Shown here: piece after piece, positions 1-7,061 of the stretch
How the letters are laid out: every line of letters starts with the position of its first letter
Numbering within the stretch: position 1 is the first letter of the stretch
From: Streptomyces sp. STR69
GTDB lineage: Bacteria; Actinomycetota; Actinomycetes; Streptomycetales; Streptomycetaceae
Direction: 5' to 3'
Assembly (NCBI RefSeq): GCF_024519455.1
Contig: NZ_JALJRY010000007.1
Coordinates: 54,870 to 118,869, forward strand
DNA: 64,000 nt
Notes under the pieces: generated by a model
What the model was told of the DNA's origin: nothing
Seen by the model: only the letters and a program-made list of their open reading frames with translations
Database searches by the model: none
Position numbers and translations under genes: made by a program

Positions 1-843
1 CACCGCTTCGGGAGCGAGGAACAGAAGCAGGCGTGGCTGCCGCGCATGGCCTCCGGTGACGTCATCGGCTGCTTCGGACTGACCGAGCCCGACCACGGTT
101 CCGACCCCGGCGGTATGCGGACCTACGCCAAGCGCGACGGCGGAGACTGGGTGCTCAACGGGCGGAAGATGTGGATCACCAACGGGTCCGTGGCTGGTGT
201 CGCCGTCGTGTGGGCGCAGACCGACGACGGGATCCGCGGGTTCGTCGTACCCACCGACAGCACCGGATTCTCCGCGCCCGAGATCAAGCACAAGTGGTCA
301 CTGCGTGCGTCCGTCACCAGTGAACTCGTCCTCGACGACGTACGGTTGCCGGCCGATGCCGTGCTGCCGGAGGTCGTCGGACTGAAGGGGCCGCTGAGCT
401 GTCTGTCGCACGCCCGTTACGGAATCGTGTGGGGTGCGATGGGCGCGGCGCGCGCTTCCTTCGAGTCCGCCGTCGAATACGCGAAGACCCGGGAGCAGTT
501 CGGGCGGCCCATCGGCGGCTTCCAGCTCACCCAGGCCAAGCTCGCCGACATGGCGGTCGAACTGCACAAGGGGATTCTGCTCGCCCATCATCTGGGGCGG
601 CGCATGGACGCCGGGCGCCTGCGTCCCGAGCAGGTCAGCTTCGGCAAGCTGAACAACGTACGGGAGGCCATCGAGATCTGCCGTACGGCACGGACGATCC
701 TCGGTGCCAACGGGATCTCGCTGGAGTACCCGGTGATGCGGCACGCGACGAACCTGGAGTCGGTGCTCACGTACGAGGGCACCGTCGAGATGCACCAGCT
801 CGTGCTGGGCAAGGCGCTCACCGGACTCGACGCCTTCCGGTAG
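1..843 (+). CDS. Glutaryl-CoA dehydrogenase-like acyl-CoA dehydrogenase (5' partial)
   Basis: The frame is open from base 1 to the TAG at 841-843, giving 280 residues, so the N-terminal part lies outside the window. The visible part holds the middle beta domain (CFGLTEPDHGSDPG), the C-terminal helical flavin region (KTREQFGRPIGGFQ) and the catalytic-base segment (LTYEGTVEMHQLVLGKALTG). In glutaryl-CoA dehydrogenases the Glu of the YEGT motif abstracts the alpha proton, and the phrase EYPVMRHATNLESV is typical of that subgroup. The enzyme would oxidise, and possibly decarboxylate, an acyl-CoA in lysine/tryptophan catabolism using FAD. The residues that discriminate glutaryl-CoA are outside the window, so the substrate is inferred. 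It is convergent with the next gene across a shared terminator. Confidence 0.85.
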   Translation, partial: HRFGSEEQKQAWLPRMASGDVIGCFGLTEPDHGSDPGGMRTYAKRDGGDWVLNGRKMWITNGSVAGVAVVWAQTDDGIRGFVVPTDSTGFSAPEIKHKWSLRASVTSELVLDDVRLPADAVLPEVVGLKGPLSCLSHARYGIVWGAMGAARASFESAVEYAKTREQFGRPIGGFQLTQAKLADMAVELHKGILLAHHLGRRMDAGRLRPEQVSFGKLNNVREAIEICRTARTILGANGISLEYPVMRHATNLESVLTYEGTVEMHQLVLGKALTGLDAFR

Positions 844-874
844 GAAGACCCGAAGTCCTGTTCAACCCTGCGGG

Positions 875-901
875 AGGCAGGGCCGATGAGCGGCCCTGCC
901 T
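875..901. terminator. Bidirectional terminator between gcdH-like and sepF-like genes
   Basis: A perfect 11-bp inverted repeat (arms 875-885 and 891-901, loop ATGAG) lies between two convergent genes and touches the stop codon of the minus-strand gene. Streptomyces terminators often lack a T tract, so this can serve both strands. Confidence 0.7.
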
Positions 902-1341
902 CAGCTCTGGTTGAAGAAACCGTCCTCGCGGCGCGCGACCGGGTCGCCGCTGACGATCTCCGTGTTGGCGGGGGTCAGCAGGAAGACACGGTTCGCTACC
1001 CGCTCGATCGTGCCGCGCAGTCCGAAGGTCAGGCCGGCCGCGAAGTCGACCACGCGCTTGGCGTCGGTCGCCTCCATCGCCGTGAGGTTCACGATCACCG
1101 GAACCCCTTCCCGGAACAGCTCGCCGATGGCGCGGGCGTCCCGGAAGCTGTCCGGGGTGACCGTGCCGATGCGTCGGCCCTTCACCTCGGCGACGTCCGA
1201 GGCCACCTTCACTCGCGGGTCCGTCACCCAGGCATCCCCGGGCTGCTCGGTCCCTTCGGAGTAGTCGTCGTCGTAGTAGCGCTCGTCATCGTTGTCGTCA
1301 ACGAGCCCAAGCCAGGCACTCGCCTTGCGTACCGATCCCAT
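901..1341 (-). CDS. SepF-like cell-division protein paralogue
   Basis: This 146-residue protein has the SepF core (residues about 65-140): GTVTPDSFRDARAIGELF, VPVIVNLTAMEATDAKRVVD, FAAGLTFGLRGTI and VFLLTP. SepF tethers FtsZ to the membrane through an N-terminal helix, here MGSVRKASAWLGL, followed by a short acidic linker. It is shorter than the main SepF of the division cluster, and Streptomyces usually carry extra SepF-like genes, so this is probably an accessory paralogue rather than the ftsZ-linked copy. The ATG at 1341 has a strong GAGAGGAGG ribosome site. No division gene is adjacent. A 13-bp dyad sits just upstream at 1374-1406. Confidence 0.85.
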   Translation of the reverse strand: MGSVRKASAWLGLVDDNDDERYYDDDYSEGTEQPGDAWVTDPRVKVASDVAEVKGRRIGTVTPDSFRDARAIGELFREGVPVIVNLTAMEATDAKRVVDFAAGLTFGLRGTIERVANRVFLLTPANTEIVSGDPVARREDGFFNQS

Positions 1342-1666
1342 GGACGCCTCCTCTCACAGCGGTCTTTATTGCTATCCGCATCCCTATGGTCATCCATGAT
1401 GCGGATCGCGCGCCAAGTGGATAGACGCCGCGCGGGGGGTTTGTGACGCTACTGGTGCACAGCCAATACGTCGAGGGCCCCCGTGTATCAAGGGTGTTGC
1501 CGCATAGGGCTGCTGACTGAGAGTGAAATATGATTCTTCCCGGCGTCCGGGTGATGGCTGGTGCGTACGGGTGAACAGATGGCCGATACGATGCGGCCGC
1601 TCGGCGACCCTCCGGGTGTCGTAGTGAACGCCACGTCAGATGTCGTACACGCCACGGGGGATCGTC
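1342..1666. other. Divergent intergenic region between sepF-like and DUF5685 genes
   Basis: The 325 bases hold no supported gene. They contain the ribosome site of the sepF-like gene, the dyad at 1374-1406 and, further right, an AT-richer patch near 1520-1545 that could hold a promoter for the plus-strand gene. I could not place a confident -35/-10 pair. Confidence 0.5.
1374..1406. promoter_or_regulatory. Nested inverted repeat upstream of sepF-like gene
   Basis: ATCCGCATC (1374-1382) pairs perfectly with GATGCGGAT (1398-1406). An inner ATGG/CCAT pair (1386-1389, 1394-1397) encloses TCAT. The result is a 13-bp stem with a 3-base bulge, starting 33 bases before the sepF-like start codon. It could be an operator or a leader hairpin; its binding partner is unknown. 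Confidence 0.5.
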
Positions 1667-2860
1667 GTGTTCGGAATGGTCAGGCCCTGCAGTCATCGGC
1701 TCGGAGAGAGCCTCAAGGCCCAGTGGATGGCGCACTTGTGCGGGTTGTGCCTCGCGCTGCGCGGAGACCACGGGCAGCTCGCGCGGGTGGTCACCAACTA
1801 CGACGGGCTGCTGCTCTCGGTTCTGACGGAGGCTCAGGCCGAGCGGGCGGGCGGTGGCCTGCGGCGTACGGCCGGGCCCTGCCCGTTGCGCGGGATGCGG
1901 ACCGCGTCCGTCGCGCAGGGCGAGGGGGCGCGCCTCGCGGCGGCCGTCTCGCTGGTGCTCGCCTCCGCCAAGGTGCGTGACCATGTCGCCGACGGGGACG
2001 GGCTGCTGGCCCGTAAGCCGGTGGCGCTGGCTGCGCGGCGGGTCGCCGGGAGCTGGGGGCGGGCCGGGGCGCGCACCGGCACGGCCGTCGGGTTCGACGC
2101 CGGTGTCCTCGTCGAGGCCGTGGAGCGGCAGTTCGGCATCGAGGCCCTCGCCGGGCCCGGCACCCCGATCCTGACCGTCACCGAACCGACCGAGACGGCC
2201 ACCGCAGCCGCCTTCGCCCACACCGCGCTCCTGGCCGGACGGCCCGGCAACGCCGTACCGCTCGCCGAGGCCGGGCGCCTCTTCGGCCGGCTCGCGCATC
2301 TCCTGGACGCCGTGGAGGACCGGGAGGCGGATGCCGCGGCTGGTGCCTGGAATCCCCTCACCGCGACCGGCACCCCGCTCACCGAGGCACGGCGGCTGGC
2401 CGACGACGCGCTGCACGGGATACGGCTCGCGCTGCGGGAGACGTCCTTCACGGACGGCAAGTTGGCGCATCTGCTGCTCGCGCACGAACTGGGGCGCTCG
2501 GTGGACCGGGCCTTCGGGACACAGTCGTGCGGGCACGGACCCGAGGCGGCGTTCGGGCCGCCGCAGACTCCGTACCTGCCGGGCGATCCGCGCCACGACG
2601 GCAATCCCTACGGCGGGAATCCCCACGGCGGCAACCCCTTCGGCGGTGAGCCCCCGCGGCCCGACAAGCGCGGCTTCTGGGCCGGGTGCGCCGCCGCGCT
2701 CGGGCTGTGCTGCACCTGCAAGGTGTGCTGTGCCGACGAGTTCGAGGGGCCGTGGTCCCGGAGGCGGCGTGAGGGGTGCTGCTCGAACTGCGACTGCTCG
2801 TGCTGCGACGCCTGCGAATGCTGCGAGTGCTGTGAATGCCTCTCGTGCTGCGACTGCTGA
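1667..2860 (+). CDS. DUF5685 family protein with cysteine-rich C-terminal tail
   Basis: A 397-residue protein if started at GTG 1667 (VFGMVRPC...), chosen because a GGGGGA ribosome site lies 6-10 bases upstream and the family begins this way; ATG 1640 would add nine residues. The N-terminus has FGMVRPC, then AHLCGLCLALRGDHGQLARVV and NYDGLLLSVL, conserved in this actinobacterial family of unknown function. A Gly-Asn-Pro repeat (about residues 315-330) leads to a tail with about 20 cysteines in the last 50 residues (groups such as CCTCKVCC and CECCECCEC). The body is predicted helical and cytosolic. The Cys tail suggests metal or redox binding, but this is inference. Confidence 0.75.
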   Translation: MFGMVRPCSHRLGESLKAQWMAHLCGLCLALRGDHGQLARVVTNYDGLLLSVLTEAQAERAGGGLRRTAGPCPLRGMRTASVAQGEGARLAAAVSLVLASAKVRDHVADGDGLLARKPVALAARRVAGSWGRAGARTGTAVGFDAGVLVEAVERQFGIEALAGPGTPILTVTEPTETATAAAFAHTALLAGRPGNAVPLAEAGRLFGRLAHLLDAVEDREADAAAGAWNPLTATGTPLTEARRLADDALHGIRLALRETSFTDGKLAHLLLAHELGRSVDRAFGTQSCGHGPEAAFGPPQTPYLPGDPRHDGNPYGGNPHGGNPFGGEPPRPDKRGFWAGCAAALGLCCTCKVCCADEFEGPWSRRRREGCCSNCDCSCCDACECCECCECLSCCDC

Positions 2861-2876
2861 ACGTGACGGGCAGTCA

Positions 2877-2895
2877 CGGTCGTTGTATACGACCG
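2877..2895. terminator. Possible terminator after DUF5685 gene
   Basis: A 7-bp hairpin (CGGTCGT/ACGACCG, loop TGTAT) lies 17 bases after the stop codon. It is preceded by a weaker 6-bp dyad at 2862-2878 that shares bases with it, so the two could be alternative folds. No T tract follows. Confidence 0.35.
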
Positions 2896-3065
2896 CCTCG
2901 CGGGCCATTGCCGACCTGCCAGGTCGGGCGACCCGTGTTTCGGCGCGGTAAAACAAAAACATGATCCGGTGACCGGTGTGCCGTGAGGGTCGTTGGGCGG
3001 GAGCAGAACCATTTCTGCCTCAGGTTCGACTCTTGATCAACTCGCCACCCACTTAAGGCACTTCA

Positions 3066-5297
3066 GTGGACGTCACAACAAAAGCGACCACCAGCATCCG
3101 CGCCAGGCTGCTGAGGATTCTGGTCCTCGCCCTCGCGGTCCTGCTCGCCCTGCTCGGCATCGCGGCCACCGAGCAGATCTCCGCCTACCGCAACGCCTCC
3201 GCGACCGCCGACAACGCCCGCCTGGAGATCACCCTCCAGGGGCTCGTGCACGAGCTGCAGAAGGAGCGCGGGCTCACCACCGGATACGTGGGCGGAGTCC
3301 GGCAGTTCAGCGCCAAACTGCCCGCGCAGCGCAAGGCGACCGACGCCGCCCGTGAGCAGCTGGACGTGGCCCTGAAGGGGCGCGAGGACTCGGCCGCCGG
3401 TTCCGTGCGCGAGTCCCTCGGGCGGCTCGACGGTCTCGCCGGGATCCGCAAGGACGCCGACGACGGCACCGGCGTGGTGAAGGACACCTTCGACTACTTC
3501 ACCACCACCATCACCGTCCTCGACCGGCTCGACCTCGGCCTCGGAGACGTCCACGACGGCACCCTGCGCGACGCCTACCAGGCGCTCCAAGTCCTCGGCA
3601 ACGCCAAGGAGTTCACCGGCGAGGAGCGGGCCATCGTGCTCGGCTCGGTACGCGCCGGGAAGTTCCGCGGCGACGACTACGGCCGGTTCATGGAGATCCG
3701 CGCCGGACGCCTCGCCGCCCTCGACGCCTTCCCGCGGTCGGCCACCGCCGTGCAGGAGCGGCGCCTGAACACCGCCCTGACCACGCCCGACGCCGAGCGC
3801 GCGCTGTCGTACGAGAGCAAGGCGGTGCACGGCACCGGGAAGCTGAAGGCGAGCGTCATTCCGCCCATGGCCTGGTGGGATGCGACGACCTCCACCATCA
3901 ACGGGATGCGCGGCGTACAGATCAGCCTCGGCACCGATGTCGAGAACCGGGCCGCGCAGCTGGAGAGTTCGGCCCAGCGCGACCTGCTGCTGTTCCTGCT
4001 GCTCGCGCTCGGCACGATCGCCGCGCTCGGCGCGCTGGCCCTCGACTGTGTCCGGTCGGTCTCCTCGCCGCTGGTCGAACTCGCCCAGCAGGCACGGGAG
4101 GTGGCCGGGAGCCGGCTGCCGCAGGCCGTGGCCGCCGTACAGGACGGCTCGTCCGGGGCGGCGCCGCAGCCGCCCGCCCGGCTCGTCGTCACCCACCGGG
4201 CCGGGGCCGAAGTCCGGGAGGTGGCCGAGGCGTTCGACCGGGTGCAGCGGTCCGCCTTCGATCTCGCCACCGAGCAGGCCGTGTTGCGGCGCAACGCCAC
4301 CGACTCGCTGGTGAGCCTGGGCCGTCGCAACCAGAACCTGGTGCGCCGTCAGATCAGCTTCATCAACAAGCTGGAGCACGAGGACGCCGACCCCGCGACC
4401 CTCGCCAACCTCTTCGAACTCGACCACCTGGCCACCCGTATGCGCCGCAACGCCGAAAGCCTCCTCGTGCTCGCCGGAGAGTCCAGCCCGCGCCCCTGGT
4501 CCACCCCGCTGGCCGTCAACGACGTGCTGCGCGCCGCGCTGTCCGAGGTCGAGGAGTACCGGCGGGTCACCCTGCGGCGCATCGAGCCCGCGTTCGTCAC
4601 CGGCTCCGTCGTCGTCGAAATCGCCCACCTGCTGGCCGAGTTGGTGGAGAACGCGCTGAGTTTCTCGCCGCCGGACTCCGACGTGGAGATCGAGGGACGG
4701 CGCACCAGCGCCGGTTACCTGATCGCGATCGTCGACCACGGGCTCGGCATGGACAACCAGGCCCTCGCCGAGGCCAACGTAAGGCTCTCCGGCACCGCCA
4801 GCTTCATGGCCGAACCCACCCGGTTCCTGGGCCACTTCGTGGTCGGCGCGCTCGCCCGCAAGTGCGGTATCGAGGTACGGCTCGGCGAGGCGCCGGCGGC
4901 CGGTGTGGTCGCGCGGGTGCTGATCCCCGCGGCGTTGCTGACGGAGAAGGCGGCCGAGGCGAAGCCCTCGGTCCCGGCACCGAGGAAGGCGGAGACGGAC
5001 ATGGAGCCGAAGCCCGAACCGGCGGTCGCCCCGGTGGCCGCCAAGGGCGGTTCGTCCGCCGCGCGCACCCGCAACGGCCTGGTCAAGCGGCCACAGCGGA
5101 GCGGTATCGCGGCGGCGGTGAGTGAGACCGACCGGACCGACCGGACCACCCCCACCGCACCGCCGAACCCGGAACGGACCCCCGAACAGGTCTCCGGGAT
5201 GCTCTCCACGCTGCGCAGCGCCCACATGCGGGGCGGGATCAGCGTCGAGAAGGAGAAGCAGCAGAACGCCGAGACGAACGAGGGTGCCGCCAAGTGA
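3066..5297 (+). CDS. cvnA: Conservon sensor-type histidine kinase-like protein CvnA (NIT domain)
   Basis: This 743-residue membrane protein is the first gene of a conservon. It has a TM helix at about residues 13-33, an extracellular NIT-like helical domain (ELQKERGLTTGYVGG motif, about 40-300), a second TM (LLLFLLLALGTIAALGALAL, about 306-325), a HAMP-like region and a GHKL ATPase domain. The N box is LAELVENALSFSPPDSDV and the G box is VDHGLGMDN. As usual in CvnA, no phosphoacceptor His box is obvious. The last ~120 residues are disordered. NIT domains in other bacteria sense nitrate/nitrite; that ligand is not proven here. GTG 3066 follows AAGG at good spacing. The stop overlaps cvnB (GTGA). 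Confidence 0.9.
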   Translation: MDVTTKATTSIRARLLRILVLALAVLLALLGIAATEQISAYRNASATADNARLEITLQGLVHELQKERGLTTGYVGGVRQFSAKLPAQRKATDAAREQLDVALKGREDSAAGSVRESLGRLDGLAGIRKDADDGTGVVKDTFDYFTTTITVLDRLDLGLGDVHDGTLRDAYQALQVLGNAKEFTGEERAIVLGSVRAGKFRGDDYGRFMEIRAGRLAALDAFPRSATAVQERRLNTALTTPDAERALSYESKAVHGTGKLKASVIPPMAWWDATTSTINGMRGVQISLGTDVENRAAQLESSAQRDLLLFLLLALGTIAALGALALDCVRSVSSPLVELAQQAREVAGSRLPQAVAAVQDGSSGAAPQPPARLVVTHRAGAEVREVAEAFDRVQRSAFDLATEQAVLRRNATDSLVSLGRRNQNLVRRQISFINKLEHEDADPATLANLFELDHLATRMRRNAESLLVLAGESSPRPWSTPLAVNDVLRAALSEVEEYRRVTLRRIEPAFVTGSVVVEIAHLLAELVENALSFSPPDSDVEIEGRRTSAGYLIAIVDHGLGMDNQALAEANVRLSGTASFMAEPTRFLGHFVVGALARKCGIEVRLGEAPAAGVVARVLIPAALLTEKAAEAKPSVPAPRKAETDMEPKPEPAVAPVAAKGGSSAARTRNGLVKRPQRSGIAAAVSETDRTDRTTPTAPPNPERTPEQVSGMLSTLRSAHMRGGISVEKEKQQNAETNEGAAK

Positions 5298-5722
5298 CCG
5301 CCGTCGACACCCAGCACGACTCGCAGACCTTCAACTGGCTGCTCGCCAACTTCGTCAAGAGCACCGACGGCGTACGGGACGCGGTCGCCGTCTCCTCCGA
5401 CGGACTGCTGATCGCCGTGTCGGACGGGCTCGGGCGGACCGAGGCCGACCATCTCGCCGCGATCGTCTCGGGGTTGAGCAGTCTGGCCCGCAGCGCGTCC
5501 AAGCGGTACAGCTTCGACGGAGTCAAACTGATCATGATCGAGATGGGCCGGGGTTTCCTGCTCGTCTCGGCGATCCGGGACGGCAGCTGTCTCGGTGTCC
5601 TCGCCGACAGCAGCGGTGAACTGGGCCTCGTCGGCTACGAGATGGCGGTGCTCGCGGAGCGGGCGGGTGATCTGCTCACCCCGATGCTCATCGCCGATCT
5701 GCGGCAGGCGTTGCCACGGTGA
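5294..5722 (+). CDS. cvnB: Roadblock/LC7 domain protein CvnB
   Basis: A 142-residue Roadblock/LC7 protein (QTFNWLLANFVKSTDGVRDAVAVSSDGLLIA). This family regulates small GTPases; in conservons CvnB forms a membrane-associated complex with CvnA, CvnC and CvnD, loosely like a G-protein-coupled sensor. Its GTG start overlaps the cvnA stop, and its own TGA overlaps the GTG of cvnC, indicating translational coupling. Confidence 0.92.
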   Translation: MTAVDTQHDSQTFNWLLANFVKSTDGVRDAVAVSSDGLLIAVSDGLGRTEADHLAAIVSGLSSLARSASKRYSFDGVKLIMIEMGRGFLLVSAIRDGSCLGVLADSSGELGLVGYEMAVLAERAGDLLTPMLIADLRQALPR

Positions 5723-6075
5723 ACGGTGAACAGTCCAGGGACGTAGAACCTGATGAGGACGCGACGTTCGTCCGGCCGTTCATCATCACCGGCGGCCGGT
5801 CCGAGCCCCTCCAGGCCGATCTGCGCCTGGAGACGCTGGTCGTCGCCGTCGGCGTGCCGGATCCGTCGCTCGCTTTCGAGCGGCGCCACATCGTCGCGGT
5901 GTGCGAGCGGCCGACGACCGTCGCGGAGGTGGCGCACCGGGTCGGGGTGCCCCTTGGAGTGGCGAAGGTGCTGATCTCCGACCTCGTCGTCGCCGGGCAA
6001 CTCGCCTGCCGGCAACCCGCGGAGCTGCCGCTCCCGATGCTCGAAAGGATCAGGGACCATGTCCGGGCGCTCTGA
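5719..6075 (+). CDS. cvnC: DUF742 protein CvnC
   Basis: A 118-residue DUF742 protein with the family opening FVRPFIITGGRSEP and a winged-helix-like segment (ERRHIVAVCERPTTVAEVAHRVGVPLGVAKVL). It is the third conservon component, thought to act with CvnB and the GTPase; DNA binding has not been established for the family. It overlaps cvnB by 4 bases and cvnD by 17 bases. Confidence 0.92.
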   Translation: MNGEQSRDVEPDEDATFVRPFIITGGRSEPLQADLRLETLVVAVGVPDPSLAFERRHIVAVCERPTTVAEVAHRVGVPLGVAKVLISDLVVAGQLACRQPAELPLPMLERIRDHVRAL

Positions 6076-6658
6076 CAAGATCGTGCCGCTGGCCGTGAAG
6101 ATCGTGGTCAGCGGCGGCCTCGGGGTCGGCAAGACCACCTTCATCGGGGCCATTTCGGAGATCGAACCCCTCGACACCGAGGCGGCGATGACCCAAGTCT
6201 CCGTGGGCGTCGACTCGTTGGTGGGGGTCGAGGCGAAGACCACCACGACCGTCGCCCTCGACTTCGGGCGGATCACGCTCGATCCGACGATGACGCTGTA
6301 TCTGTTCGGGACGCCCGGACAGGACCGGTTCTCGTTCCTCTGGGACGACCTGGTGGAGGGCGCGCTCGGCACGGTGGTCCTCATGGACACCCGGCGGATC
6401 GAGGACTGCTTCCCGGCGGTCGACTACTTCGAGTCGCAGGGCGCGCCGTTCGTCCTCGCCGTGAACCGCTTCGACGGCGCCGACCGGTTCGACGTGGAGG
6501 AGGTCCGGGAGGCGCTGGGGCTGAGCGCGGACGTGCCCGTGCTGGAGTGCGACGCGCGAAACCGGGACTCCGTACGGGACGTGCTCGGTGCGCTGATGGA
6601 CCGGGTGATCGGGGTCCGGGCGACACCGCGACGGCGCACGGCCGCGCTGACGCGGTAG
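6059..6658 (+). CDS. cvnD: Small GTPase CvnD
   Basis: A 199-residue ATP/GTP-binding protein with all G motifs visible: P-loop GGLGVGKTTF (residues about 17-26), switch threonines TTTTVALDFG, G3 GTPGQDRF, G4 NRFD (for NKxD) and a G5-like CDARN. It is the output GTPase of the conservon. ATG 6059 lies inside the end of cvnC, so all four cvn genes are one transcript. No cytochrome P450 gene follows, unlike some conservons. Confidence 0.93.
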   Translation: MSGRSDKIVPLAVKIVVSGGLGVGKTTFIGAISEIEPLDTEAAMTQVSVGVDSLVGVEAKTTTTVALDFGRITLDPTMTLYLFGTPGQDRFSFLWDDLVEGALGTVVLMDTRRIEDCFPAVDYFESQGAPFVLAVNRFDGADRFDVEEVREALGLSADVPVLECDARNRDSVRDVLGALMDRVIGVRATPRRRTAALTR

Positions 6659-6805
6659 GTGTGGTGGAGGAAGTGCGGACGGAACCCGAGGGGAGGGGTG
6701 CGTGTGAAGGCGGAACGGGTGGCGCGGGAGAACTCGTGAAGCGCACGGTCGGAGGGAGATTCCGGCGACCGGGACGCGCAGTGGGTCAGCTCAACAGGAA
6801 GAGGA

Positions 6806-6830
6806 CCACACTCGACCGAGGTCGATGTGG
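6806..6830. promoter_or_regulatory. Imperfect dyad upstream of the flavin operon
   Basis: CCACACTCGACC and GGTCGATGTGG form an inverted repeat with a one-base bulge around a short loop. It is about 100 bases upstream of the predicted promoter. It could be a regulator site or the end of the cvn transcript. Confidence 0.35.
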
Positions 6831-6933
6831 GAGCGCTTGACCAGCCACTGCTGCGGATGCATGGGACAAGTGGAACAGGCATCCGGTGGGGCGTCAACCG
6901 AGATGAGACGTACTGCTCACAGTGTGGACTTCC

Positions 6934-6964
6934 TTGACAGCGAGGGGAAACGGCGCCGTACAGT
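6934..6964 (+). promoter_or_regulatory. Predicted sigma-70-type promoter of the flavin operon
   Basis: A consensus TTGACA (6934-6939) is followed 19 bases later by TACAGT (6959-6964), about 100 bases before the ATG at 7062. The spacing is one base over ideal. The left arm of the 12-bp inverted repeat overlaps the -10. Confidence 0.5.
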
Positions 6965-7006
6965 CGGAGGACGGTCCTGCTGAGGGGCTCGGCCGTACGG
7001 CGCCGT
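6950..7006. promoter_or_regulatory. 12-bp inverted repeat over promoter and leader (candidate operator)
   Basis: ACGGCGCCGTAC (6950-6961) and GTACGGCGCCGT (6995-7006) are perfect inverted copies separated by 33 bases. Each arm is itself nearly palindromic around GGCGCC. The left copy overlaps the predicted -10 and the right copy lies in the leader, a layout that fits a looping or dimeric repressor, or an RNA hairpin. Confidence 0.5.
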
Positions 7007-7061
7007 CAGGCGCCCTGTGTGAAGGCATTCGCCCGTGTTGCTCACGTCACGGAGTCTTCGC

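Larger units (their letters stand above)
6659..7061. other. Intergenic region before the flavin operon
   Basis: About 400 bases separate cvnD from the FAD/NAD(P)-binding gene. No ORF here looks coding; a plus-strand frame running to 6840 has no family pattern. The region holds a dyad at 6806-6830, a plausible promoter at 6934-6964 and a perfect 12-bp inverted repeat straddling the -10 and leader (6950-7006). Confidence 0.6.

Noticed and set aside
3063..5225. Minus-strand 720-codon frame antisense to cvnA
   Set aside because: Shadow frame; the plus strand has clear CvnA domains and coupling to cvnB.
6547..6840. Plus-strand 97-codon frame running out of cvnD into the intergenic region
   Set aside because: Starts inside cvnD in another frame, lacks a ribosome site and family pattern.
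6827..6840. TGGGAGCGCT resembling half of a CebR/MalR-type LacI box
   Set aside because: Only ten of fourteen positions fit and the second half is missing; no sugar gene is downstream.
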